Source: JAPLKX01 sp035530195
GTDB taxonomy: Bacteria; Hydrogenedentota; Hydrogenedentia; Hydrogenedentales; SLHB01
NCBI GenBank assembly: GCA_035530195.1
Contig: DATKVG010000210.1
Span: forward strand, 1 to 45,643
Reading direction: 5' to 3'
Length of the DNA: 45,643 nt
Part shown: positions 7,901 to 15,574 of the stretch, in pieces
How the letters are laid out: the number at the start of each line of letters is the position of its first letter
How positions within the stretch are numbered: the first letter of the stretch is position 1
Notes under the pieces: generated by a model
Told to the model about the DNA's origin: nothing
What the model saw: the letters and a program-made list of their open reading frames with translations, nothing else
Database searches by the model: none
Position numbers and translations under genes: made by a program

Positions 7901-8535
7901 AAATCTGCCCGCGGTGCGGGAAACAAAATGACGAACTGAGCGATTCCTGCGCGGCGGACGGCGAGTTTCTCGGCATGGTCCCGGCCACGCCGGAGCCCGA
8001 CAGCCCGCCCGACACGCCGTCCCAGCATCCGGGCGAGATCCCTTTCATCAAAAGGCACGGCAAACGGTATGCACCGGGCGGGCCTACGGCCGCGGTCAAC
8101 ACCCGCGTCGATCAGCAGCGGCGGAAAGAATCCGCGCAGGATGAGCCGGAGCCCGAGCCCGAGATGTGCGAGCCTCAACCGGAACCCGCGGCAACGCCCG
8201 AACCAATGCCCACACTGTTTCTGGAAACCGGTACGGCATCGGGGCAGGTCTTCGAGGTCCGCGAAGCGTATGTGGTCGGCCAGGCGCATCCGTCGAGCAC
8301 GGCACAAATACAGCTCGCCGATTTGCCCGGCGTCGCCTACGTACACCGCAGCCACTGCTCGTTCGCGTTCAAAGACCGGAAGTGGCATGTTACGCCAATT
8401 GAGCAGCAGACCTATACAAACCCAACGTTGGTCAACCAGCAACGGGTGCCCCCGGGCGAGTCCTGCCCGTTGCGTAACGGTGACCGCCTGACGCTCTCGG
8501 GGCTGACGCTCACCGTGAGGATCATCGAGTTTTGA
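7888..8535 (+). CDS. Zinc-ribbon and FHA domain protein
   Basis: A 215-residue cytosolic adaptor. Residues 7-21 give CPRCG followed by Cys21, a zinc ribbon whose expected fourth ligand position is occupied by Asp24. A Pro/Glu-rich linker (about 30-105) leads to an FHA fold at about 110-215, with VVGQ, VHRSHCSF, TNPTLVN and PLRNGDRLTLSG in the expected order. FHA domains bind phosphothreonine, preferring particular residues at +3. The usual Arg of the GR motif is Gln here and the usual Ser of SRxH is His, so binding may be altered. It starts inside the radical SAM gene after GAAGGCGAAGG and ends overlapping the kinase start. Its neighbour encodes a kinase with candidate FHA-binding threonines. 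Confidence 0.85.
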   Translation: MRYVKICPRCGKQNDELSDSCAADGEFLGMVPATPEPDSPPDTPSQHPGEIPFIKRHGKRYAPGGPTAAVNTRVDQQRRKESAQDEPEPEPEMCEPQPEPAATPEPMPTLFLETGTASGQVFEVREAYVVGQAHPSSTAQIQLADLPGVAYVHRSHCSFAFKDRKWHVTPIEQQTYTNPTLVNQQRVPPGESCPLRNGDRLTLSGLTLTVRIIEF

Positions 8536-11144
8536 GCAACGAGGGTGAGGAACGCGAGGAAGATGCGCGCGCGCGCGGCGCCGAAGACCGCGTCACGCAG
8601 CGTGTGCCGGACAACGTCACGCAGCGGTTTGACGAGCGGGCGACGCGGCGGTTTGACGATGCCGACCGCCGGCGCGATCAGCCTGCCCCCTCAGCGCCCT
8701 CGTCGGGCGGGCCCGGCGTGGGCGATCTCGTCGAGGATCGGTACCGGCTGGACGAAGGACCGATCGGGACGGCGACGGGCGAGGCCGAGGTGTTCCGGTG
8801 CACCGACACGCACGGCGACGAGCCGGTCGCGCTGAAAATCTACCGGCATTGCGTTGCGCCCAAGGAAGAAATCCTCCGCCACCTCCTGAACATCCGCCAC
8901 CCCCACATCATCCGGCTGCGGGCGTATGGGCAGTGGGCGGGCAGATATTACGAGGTGATGGACTACTGCCACGGCGGCAGCCTGATGGATCACATGCCGT
9001 TTGACGAGGGTGCGTTGCGCGAGTTGCTGCGGCAAATCCTCGATGGCCTGCAGTATCTGCACACGCAGGGCATCGTGCACCGGGACATCAAGCCCAACAA
9101 CCTGTTTTTCCGCAACCTCACGCACGATGAAGTTGTCATCGGCGATTTCGGCGTCAGCTCGATCCTCGAAGACAACGAAAAAGTGCGGCACACCAGCACG
9201 GGCGCGTTTTTCACCCTGGATTACGCGGCGCCGGAGTTGATCGACGGCAAAGAGGTCAGCGCCAAGACGGACTATTACGGGCTGGGAATCACGCTGCTGC
9301 ATCTGGTTGCGGGCTCCAGCCCGTTCAACGGCATGGACAAGAACGCCGTGCTCGGCAGCCATTTCCGGGGAAAGGTGCCGCGGCCCGGCGGGATGTCACT
9401 CGAGTTTCAGCAAATGATCAACGGGCTGCTGCGGCTGTCTCCGGAGTCGCGGTGGGGGTATGACCAACTGTGGAACTGGATGCACGGCGAGATCGTGCTG
9501 ACAGACGACGGCCAGCCCGATCACGACGAAGCCTTCATGGGCAAGCAGGTGCCGTACCGCAGCCTGCCGGAGATCAAAACGCCTTACGAAATGGCGCGCC
9601 GGCTGGGCGAGTTCGACGTCGAGCGGGACCTGCGGCGCGGTTACGTCTCGCAGTGGGTGATGTTTTTCGACACGGCGCTGGGCCAGCGCGTGGCGCAGGT
9701 GGAGGAGGAGTTCGCCGACCAGATGTCGCTGGGCGTGTTCAAGCTCAAGTACCTGCTCGATCCCACGCAGCCGCTCGAGGTCGGCGACAAGCGCGTCTAC
9801 ACCGTCAGCCAGCTCATCCAGTTGCTGGCTTCGACCCATGCGCACGCCTACCATAAGGAGTTGCAGGGGCTGCTATACAGCGGCAGCATCGAGATGTGGG
9901 TGGACGCGCTGGACGCCGGGCCGGCGGCGCGCAACTTGATCGAGCACATCGGGAGCCTGCGTACGCGCGTCAAAGACGGTGACACGGCCCTGATGGCGCT
10001 GCTGTTCACGCTCGACCCCAAACGCCCGTTCGAGCTGGCTCCCTACGCGCCGATTAGCCGCATGGAAGAGATCGAGGCCGCGTTGGCGGCCCACCCCGAG
10101 ATCAATCCGCGGCTCTCCAATTTCTTGTACAGCGGCCAGTTCGCCGAATGGCTGCGCGCGGTGTTTCCCAACCGCGGCAACGACATCCGCTTCCTCGAGC
10201 AATGCGCAGCGGCCTGCGCGGGCGACCGGGAACTGGGCGTGATGGCGGTGCGCTGGCGGTTTGCGCCGTCGTTGCCGTTCCGCGTCGGCGTGCGGGAGGC
10301 GGCGACGCCCAAACAACTGGCGGCGGTGCTGGCAAATGTCCCGGGCATGTTCGAGCAGGGCATCAAGCTGCTCCAACGTGGCTGGATCCGGGCCTGGCTG
10401 GTCGCTACGGGGCAACTGTACCACGCCGAGCCGTTTGACGATATCGTCAGCGACGTGACGATCAGCAACAGCCGCAAAATGGAAGCGGTCCTGCACGTGC
10501 TCGACCCGTCGCTGCCCTGGCCCGCGCCCGCCGCGGACGTCGACGAGATCGACGGCGGGACAATCTCGACCGCGTCATCGAAAACCGTCAGCGTGACGAT
10601 CTTCAACGCAAGCAGGGGGTTCATGTCCGGCACCGTGACGCTGGCCGAACACGGCGCGGGCTTCCGGATGACGCCGTGCGCGATCGAAGGCGACACCGTG
10701 ACGGTCGAAGTGACGATGCACGGGGAGGGCCTGCCCGCGCGGTCGCGCCAGGAAACCAGCATCGTCGCCGAGACCAACGGCGGCACCCTCGAGATCCCCG
10801 TGCGGTTCAAAGTGGGCGCGCCGGCCGGCGGAATGTTGTTCCGCAGCGTGCTGGCGGGCATCCTGACGGGCCAGATCCTCGGGCTGATACGGCTGGGTAT
10901 ACAGGCGTATCTGCCGGCGTACCGGTGGGAAGTGCTGCGATGGGTCTCGTGGGATGAGGCGGCGACCGCCGATTTGCGCGTGCTGACGCCGGCCGCGTTG
11001 TTTTTTGGATTTGGAATCGCGGGGGTGGTGTATTACGTGATGCAGCGGCTGCGGCTCGAACGGGAGCCGCCCCAGCCCGAGCGGCCCGCCGGACCCGCCG
11101 GCAACGGGAGCCCCGCCGGCAGCTACGGGGGGCCCAATGAATAA
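8532..11144 (+). CDS. Membrane Ser/Thr protein kinase with four-fold helical repeat and Ig-like domain
   Basis: An 870-residue Hanks-type kinase starting at TTG 8532, overlapping the FHA stop. The tail has three threonines at residues 22, 30 and 38 in VTQRV, VTQRF and ATRRF. The kinase domain (about 70-320) is complete: ALK Lys102, HRDIKPNN with Asp185, DFG 205-207 and APE 233-235. Residues about 360-665 contain four repeats of about 82 residues. Each has a G-x4-W signature (Gly/Trp at 370/375, 451/456, 535/540, 617/622), and each is followed by an LDP-x2-P-like segment (Pro411, 496, 579, 659). A beta-rich Ig-like domain spans about 670-765, and two membrane helices lie near 768-795 and 818-837. 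The bulk therefore sits on one side of the membrane, presumably the cytoplasm with the FHA protein. It overlaps the next gene by 8 bases. Confidence 0.93.
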   Translation: MSNEGEEREEDARARGAEDRVTQRVPDNVTQRFDERATRRFDDADRRRDQPAPSAPSSGGPGVGDLVEDRYRLDEGPIGTATGEAEVFRCTDTHGDEPVALKIYRHCVAPKEEILRHLLNIRHPHIIRLRAYGQWAGRYYEVMDYCHGGSLMDHMPFDEGALRELLRQILDGLQYLHTQGIVHRDIKPNNLFFRNLTHDEVVIGDFGVSSILEDNEKVRHTSTGAFFTLDYAAPELIDGKEVSAKTDYYGLGITLLHLVAGSSPFNGMDKNAVLGSHFRGKVPRPGGMSLEFQQMINGLLRLSPESRWGYDQLWNWMHGEIVLTDDGQPDHDEAFMGKQVPYRSLPEIKTPYEMARRLGEFDVERDLRRGYVSQWVMFFDTALGQRVAQVEEEFADQMSLGVFKLKYLLDPTQPLEVGDKRVYTVSQLIQLLASTHAHAYHKELQGLLYSGSIEMWVDALDAGPAARNLIEHIGSLRTRVKDGDTALMALLFTLDPKRPFELAPYAPISRMEEIEAALAAHPEINPRLSNFLYSGQFAEWLRAVFPNRGNDIRFLEQCAAACAGDRELGVMAVRWRFAPSLPFRVGVREAATPKQLAAVLANVPGMFEQGIKLLQRGWIRAWLVATGQLYHAEPFDDIVSDVTISNSRKMEAVLHVLDPSLPWPAPAADVDEIDGGTISTASSKTVSVTIFNASRGFMSGTVTLAEHGAGFRMTPCAIEGDTVTVEVTMHGEGLPARSRQETSIVAETNGGTLEIPVRFKVGAPAGGMLFRSVLAGILTGQILGLIRLGIQAYLPAYRWEVLRWVSWDEAATADLRVLTPAALFFGFGIAGVVYYVMQRLRLEREPPQPERPAGPAGNGSPAGSYGGPNE

Positions 11145-12387
11145 CGCCTACCGGACCCTCTTGAGCCTGGGCGGGATTCTGCTGGCTTTTGCGGCGCTGA
11201 ACGCGTTGATCATCTTCATCGACAGCACGTTTCTGACGTTCTTGTTTGCGAACCTCATGGCCCTTGTGGACATCATCCTGGGATCGTGGCTGATCCTGCC
11301 GCCGTTCCTGTCGTGGTCGCTGACCGGCTTCATCGTGGGGACGTTTTTCTACCTGTCCATCATCGAAGGCCGTCGGTTCAACAGCCGCGCGATCCGCGTG
11401 GGCCTGCTCCTGGTTCCGGCGGCGCTGCTCGCGATTTCACCGATTGTATGGGCGCGCGTGGAATTGCGGTATGCAACCTCCATGACGTTCGAAGATAACG
11501 CCCGCCCGCGGCCCGGCGAAGAGATGAGAGTCGGCGACTACTGGTTTGTGTGGGCGCCCCCGGGAAGGTTTCGAATGGGCAGCCCGGACGGCGAGATGGA
11601 CCGTGGCAGCGATGAGTTGGCGCACATCGTGACAATTTCCCGCGGGTTCTGGCTGGGCAAATTCGAGGTGACGCAGCGGCAGTGGCGCGAAATCATGGGC
11701 GGAAACCCGGCGCGGTTTACCGGCTGCGATACATGCCCCGTCGAAAACGTGTCGCCGGCCGATTGCATGAAGTTTATCGGCGAACTCTCAACGCTAAGCC
11801 AGAAAACCTATCGGTTGCCGACGGAGGCCGAGTGGGAGTACGCCGCCCGGGCGGGGACGCAATCGGCGTGGGCGTCGGGCGATGATGCGGCGCAACTGGC
11901 CGAGTTCGCGTGGCATTCGGGAAACAGCGATCATAAAACCCACCCCGTCGGCGAAAAACGACCCAATGCATGGGGCCTCTATGACATGCACGGAAACGTC
12001 CGCGAGTGGTGCGCGGATTGGTATCAAGCCTACTCGCCGGAACGCCAGATCGATCCGCGGGGGCCCGACTTGGGAGAACGGCACGTGATGCGCGGTGGCG
12101 GATGGAGTTCAAGCCCTGCCGACTGCCGGTCCGCGCGCAGGGAGACCTACCAGGAAGGCTATTTTCAGCCCAAAGACGATATCGGGTTGCGGCTGGTTTT
12201 GGCGGACGAGCCCTCCCCTCCGACCGAGGCTGAGGCCGAAGAACCGGCGCAGCAACAAGATGAAGCAGCGCGGCGGCGCGAGGATCGAAGAAGCCTGTTT
12301 GAGCGAGTCCGCGACAGAAACAAGGCCGTTGATGATGCATCCGACGGGCACCTGCCCGTTCCCGAACGGCCAACGGCACTTCCATAG
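11137..12387 (+). CDS. Membrane-anchored SUMF1/formylglycine-generating-enzyme-fold protein
   Basis: A 416-residue protein with three or four N-terminal hydrophobic helices (about 7-29, 38-75, 88-106) followed by a SUMF1 fold at about 128-352. Signature pieces are WAPPGRFRMGSPDGE, YRLPTEAEWEYAARAGT, HGNVREWCADWY, VMRGGGWSSS and GLRLVL. The family includes formylglycine-generating enzyme, EgtB/OvoA-like oxidases and many non-catalytic ligand-binding members. I do not see the paired active-site cysteines expected of a true sulfatase activator, so the catalytic role is open. The C-terminal 55 residues are Glu/Ala/Arg-rich and look disordered. It is the last gene of the operon and overlaps the kinase stop by 8 bases. 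SUMF1 domains frequently accompany bacterial signalling kinases. Confidence 0.9.
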   Translation: MNNAYRTLLSLGGILLAFAALNALIIFIDSTFLTFLFANLMALVDIILGSWLILPPFLSWSLTGFIVGTFFYLSIIEGRRFNSRAIRVGLLLVPAALLAISPIVWARVELRYATSMTFEDNARPRPGEEMRVGDYWFVWAPPGRFRMGSPDGEMDRGSDELAHIVTISRGFWLGKFEVTQRQWREIMGGNPARFTGCDTCPVENVSPADCMKFIGELSTLSQKTYRLPTEAEWEYAARAGTQSAWASGDDAAQLAEFAWHSGNSDHKTHPVGEKRPNAWGLYDMHGNVREWCADWYQAYSPERQIDPRGPDLGERHVMRGGGWSSSPADCRSARRETYQEGYFQPKDDIGLRLVLADEPSPPTEAEAEEPAQQQDEAARRREDRRSLFERVRDRNKAVDDASDGHLPVPERPTALP

Positions 12388-12618
12388 TATTACCAACTAA
12401 AACATGCCCAAGACCCGGCTTGTAGACGCCACGTCCCCGCCGCTTCCACGAACCAACCAATACGCGCCGCCTTGGGAATCCGGTATTTTATAGGTCTATA
12501 CGCCATTTGTCCTATTCTTTTGGCGCGACAATTCTTTTGGCGCGGGCTGGAAAAATGCCTGCGTCTGCGTTACTCTCTCCTGATTGCGTTGGTTCTGGCC
12601 ATGTTTTGGAGAGACCTC
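12388..12618. other. Intergenic region with 14-base direct repeat
   Basis: No gene supported. ATTCTTTTGGCGCG occurs twice, at 12514-12527 and 12531-12544, a 17-base repeat period upstream of the aldolase gene. This could be a binding site or chance. No convincing terminator for the preceding operon was found. Confidence 0.4.
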
Positions 12619-13395
12619 ATGAGCAGCCTCGGCAAGCAAGTGCGGTTAAACAGGATATTCAGCCACCCGTCGGGCCGGATTTTGTCGGTTGCGGTGGATC
12701 ATTTGATCAACTACCCCACGGGCCTGCCGGCGGGCTTGCGCGAGATGGGCAAGACCATCGAGGCCATCGTGGGCGCGCGGCCCAGCGCCATTACGATGAA
12801 CAAAGGTATCGCCAAACGGTTCATGCCGCCGTTTGCCGGGCAGGTGCCGCTGATCATTCAGAGCATGGCGCTCCGGCCCGGCGAGCCGGATTACGCGCAG
12901 ACGGCCACCGTCGAAGAAGTCGTCGCGCTGGGAGCGGACGCGATCAGCGTGGCTATGTTCGTGCATTGCGACATGGAGATCCAGTACGTCGAGCATCTGG
13001 CCGGCGTTGTGCGCGACGCGGAACAGTTCGGGCTGCCGGTGATCCCCCACATTTATCCGCTGAGCAGCGGCGATGAGCGCCATACTGTCACCCACGACCC
13101 GGAAGACGTCTTTTATGCCGTGCGGATGGGCCTCGAGATGGGCGTGGACGTGATCAAGGTGCCCTTCACGGGCGACGTGGCGTCATTCCGCGACATCGTG
13201 GCGGTAACGCCGGTGCCCGTGGTGACGGCGGGCGGGCCGACGTGCAAAACGATCGATGACGCCGTGCTAATGGTTCGCGACGTCGTGGCCAGCGGCGCGG
13301 CCGGCTCGACCGTCGGCCGCAACGTCTGGGGATTTGACGATATATCCCAAGCCGTCCAACGCCTCAAACAAGCCATGTTCCAGACATCCGAATAG
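12619..13395 (+). CDS. Class I aldolase of the FbaB/DeoC/LsrF family
   Basis: A 258-residue Schiff-base aldolase with a TIM-barrel fold. The frame opens at 12472, but the start at 12619 follows GGAGAG and gives the normal family N-terminus. Residues AVDHLINYPTG (25-35) and NKG (61-63) are family landmarks, and DVIKVPFTGD places the Schiff-base lysine at residue 180. TAGGPT and VGRNVWG near the C-terminus form the phosphate-binding end typical of FbaB/LsrF and the archaeal-type aminodeoxyheptulosonate synthase. Substrate therefore could be fructose 1,6-bisphosphate, a related ketose phosphate or an AI-2-type phosphate; the sequence alone does not decide. The stop lies 16 bases from the convergent gene at 13412. 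Confidence 0.9.
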   Translation: MSSLGKQVRLNRIFSHPSGRILSVAVDHLINYPTGLPAGLREMGKTIEAIVGARPSAITMNKGIAKRFMPPFAGQVPLIIQSMALRPGEPDYAQTATVEEVVALGADAISVAMFVHCDMEIQYVEHLAGVVRDAEQFGLPVIPHIYPLSSGDERHTVTHDPEDVFYAVRMGLEMGVDVIKVPFTGDVASFRDIVAVTPVPVVTAGGPTCKTIDDAVLMVRDVVASGAAGSTVGRNVWGFDDISQAVQRLKQAMFQTSE

Positions 13396-13411
13396 GCCCG
13401 TCCACCCCCGC

Positions 13412-14866
13412 CTATTCCGCCTGCAGCGCCTTCGATGTCGCGTAAACATGAACGTCATACCCGCGGATGCCGTCGCGGAACCCGCCATTGCTCACGGTGA
13501 CGGTTTCGTCTGAATAGAGCCGGTGCAGCGGACGCCCATCGAGGGCCGCGGGAAGCCCGCTGACGCGGAACGCGACGCCCGTGTAGCCCTCGTTGACGGC
13601 GATAAGCGCGCATTCGGGCGCGCCGTCCGGCCCGGCGTATTGGCGAAACATCAGGGTGGGCTGGTTGCCATCGAACGACGTGTGGTTCAGTTCGCCTTCC
13701 GCATGGGGCTCGAAGGGCGGTTTGGGCGCTACGATGGCCGGTTCCAACGCCCGCAGTTCCCGGGCAAGCCTGAGGATATTCCTCCACAGCTCGCTGTCCT
13801 TTTCAATATAGGCGGTGCCCCAGTACAGGATGGCGTTGGCCCCGTGCAACAGCGAGTTGTACGCCATGAAGCGCGTCTCGAGCCAATTGGGCCGCCGGCC
13901 GGCGAGCGGGTCGTTTTTCAGCCGGGCCCCTTCTTGAATGTCGCGCCAGCCGAACCCCTGCAGCACCATCCAGCAGGCCTTTCCGGGTGCAGAATCGCGC
14001 ATTCTGTCGGTATATGCGCCCACGCTGGTAAGGCTCTTGTCGCGCAGGTCGCTGTGTTCGGTGCGGTAATTGGCGGGGACGGGATAGATGTCGCAGCCGG
14101 CGGCGTGGACGGCTCGGTTGTATTCGCGCATATGGGCGATGCTGTTTCTTGGCGCGTGGTTTTGCCACAGGGCGTGGCGCTTGTCCAGTTCCCAGATATA
14201 CTCCCACCCGCGTGTCAGTTTCGCGCTGAGTTCTTTGGCCGCTTCGATGCGTTGTGTGGGGCGCAACTCGGGGTGGGGTTGTTCCGCGCCCAGTTCCTTC
14301 CACAGCACGTCGTACGCGGCTTCGCTTTCCGGCCACAGCCCGCGCTGAGTCAACTCGACGGCGCGCGCCAATTCCGCCCGCTGCCGCTCGGCGGTTGCGG
14401 GATCGGCCGTCTGGCCAATGCGCTCGGCCAACTGGCGCGGCTGTTCGGCCTGGATCCATCCACTGGCCGAGTAATACTCGTTCCACAGCGACTCGTCCGG
14501 CGCCTCCCAGGACAGCAGCGCGGGATGATCTTTGAACTGGTTGATTACGGCCGCCAGCTTTTCGCGGCCCGCGGTGTCGTTCTCCGCCAGAGCCATCATT
14601 CCGCCGAGCGGAATCCACGCATGAACGCCGTGACGGCTCAACCGGTCCAGCGACTCCTGGTCGGGCCGCCCGCAAACAAGGTTGAACCCCGCGCCTGCCG
14701 CTTCGGCCAGCGCGGCGTCGTCCTTGGGATTTTCGTAGAGACCGAGGATCAATCGCGGCTGCCCATCCACAATCAAAAAGTTTTCCGCAGTAAACCCGAC
14801 GGTATCTTCGGTAAAAGCCGCCGCGCCCAGTAGCAGCAGAGTCAGGATTAGTCCGCATCGCGCCAT
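13412..14866 (-). CDS. Secreted glycoside-hydrolase-like TIM-barrel protein
   Basis: A 484-residue exported protein. The start at 14866 follows a strong AGGAGGGTCC site and gives a signal peptide (MARCGLILTLLLLGAAAF); the longer open frame to 15082 runs into repeat DNA. After a short beta segment (FLIVDGQPRLILGLYE) it has alternating strand and helix patterns of a TIM barrel: GFNLVCGRP, GVHAWIPLGGMM, HPALLSWEAPDES, CDIYPVPANYR and ANAILYWGTAYI. The SWEAPDES segment resembles the acid/base strand of clan GH-A enzymes. A beta-rich C-terminal domain follows (about 400-484). I do not recognise the exact family, so the substrate is unknown. It is convergent with the aldolase gene. Confidence 0.75.
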   Translation of the reverse strand: MARCGLILTLLLLGAAAFTEDTVGFTAENFLIVDGQPRLILGLYENPKDDAALAEAAGAGFNLVCGRPDQESLDRLSRHGVHAWIPLGGMMALAENDTAGREKLAAVINQFKDHPALLSWEAPDESLWNEYYSASGWIQAEQPRQLAERIGQTADPATAERQRAELARAVELTQRGLWPESEAAYDVLWKELGAEQPHPELRPTQRIEAAKELSAKLTRGWEYIWELDKRHALWQNHAPRNSIAHMREYNRAVHAAGCDIYPVPANYRTEHSDLRDKSLTSVGAYTDRMRDSAPGKACWMVLQGFGWRDIQEGARLKNDPLAGRRPNWLETRFMAYNSLLHGANAILYWGTAYIEKDSELWRNILRLARELRALEPAIVAPKPPFEPHAEGELNHTSFDGNQPTLMFRQYAGPDGAPECALIAVNEGYTGVAFRVSGLPAALDGRPLHRLYSDETVTVSNGGFRDGIRGYDVHVYATSKALQAE

Positions 14867-14930
14867 TTCAGGACCCTCCTTCCGGTTGAGGATTTGTCTT
14901 ATAGTACACAACCGCGCAAGAAGATCGAAG

Positions 14931-15090
14931 TTTGTCGAACCCCCTTGCCGGGGTTCCTCGATGGTGGTACCTATACCCAGGGTAGCTCCCGGCCCGGAAC
15001 GGGTGTGAGATGGTCGCGAAGGTCTTCGGATTTGATCTGTGGTATGTGGCGGTAAAGAGCAATCGGCACGGGCCGGGAGCAACCCGGGGT
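14931..15090. repeat. Dispersed repeat A, copy 1
   Basis: This is a repeat of about 155 bases that recurs at 32371-32530. It begins with a small hairpin, TTGTCGAACCC..GGGGTTC. A larger inverted repeat follows, with 21-base arms at 14975-14995 (GGGTAGCTCCCGGCCC core) and 15070-15090 (GGGCCGGGAGCAACCC core). Its right arm is also the start of repeat B. Confidence 0.8.
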
Positions 15091-15228
15091 TCCTAATTAT
15101 CAGGAGCGTGAAATTCTTTCGTAACTCTTATGCAACCACGCGGTGGTATCGAGCTCCTGCTCGACCGCGGGGTACCGAAACAGACCTCGGTTTTGCATGC
15201 ACCACCTCCGCCGCCACCACCCGGTCGC
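15070..15228. repeat. Dispersed repeat B, copy 1 (partial)
   Basis: This copy begins with the shared GGGCCGGGAGCAACCC segment, then CCTAATTATCAGG, ATTCTTTCGTAACTC and the GAGCTCCTGCTCGACC hairpin, and ends at CCCGGTCGCG. It is in direct tandem with copy 2, with an offset of 159 bases. It lacks the right half, including the distal arm, seen in copies 2 and 3. Confidence 0.8.
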
Positions 15229-15460
15229 GGGCCGGGAGCAACCCGGGGTTCCTAATTATCAGGAGCGTGAAATTCTTTCGTAACTCTTATGCAGCAACGC
15301 GGTGGGGTCGAGCTCCTGCTCGACCGCGGGGTAGCGAAACAGACCTCGGTTTTTCATGCACCACCACCTCCGCCACCACCCGGTCGCGCGGGAGCGCGAC
15401 CCCACCGCGTTGAACCCAAAGGCCCGTACAACGGGTTTGGTTGCGGCTATGCCGCGCGGG
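15229..15460. repeat. Dispersed repeat B, copy 2
   Basis: The 217 bases at 15244-15460 match 16921-17137 with only a handful of substitutions and no net length change. An internal perfect 16-base inverted repeat, CAACGCGGTGGGGTCG (15295-15310) and its complement (15397-15412), encloses an 86-base loop, so the unit can fold into one long hairpin. No transposase is encoded. Confidence 0.85.
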
Positions 15461-15574
15461 GCTACTTTTCACGATGTCCCTATCGGGACTCTAAGGCGCG
15501 GGCAGCAGTACATGTTTCGCAAAGTCCCGGAGGGACGGCATGGAAATAGTCCAGGACGATGATGCGGCAGCGGA

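Larger units (their letters stand above)
14867..15574. other. 700-base gene-free region filled with dispersed repeats
   Basis: No gene supported. It holds one copy of the 155-base repeat A (14931-15090), two copies of repeat B (about 15070-15228 and 15229-15460), and small hairpins GTCCC/GGGAC at 15476-15489 and 15524-15536. Short open frames here are products of the repeats. Confidence 0.7.

Noticed and set aside
5196..12387. Type VI secretion (ClpV plus Fha plus PpkA)
   Set aside because: The kinase, FHA and Clp-type ATPase invite the comparison, but no sheath, baseplate, TssJ/L/M or Hcp gene is present, and the ATPase has a dead first domain.
11137..12387. True formylglycine-generating sulfatase activator
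   Set aside because: The SUMF1 fold is clear, but the paired catalytic cysteines are not evident and no sulfatase is encoded in the window.
15356..15562. Short proteins predicted across the repeat region
   Set aside because: They are translations of repeat B and of the GTCCC/GGGAC hairpins, with no ribosome binding site.
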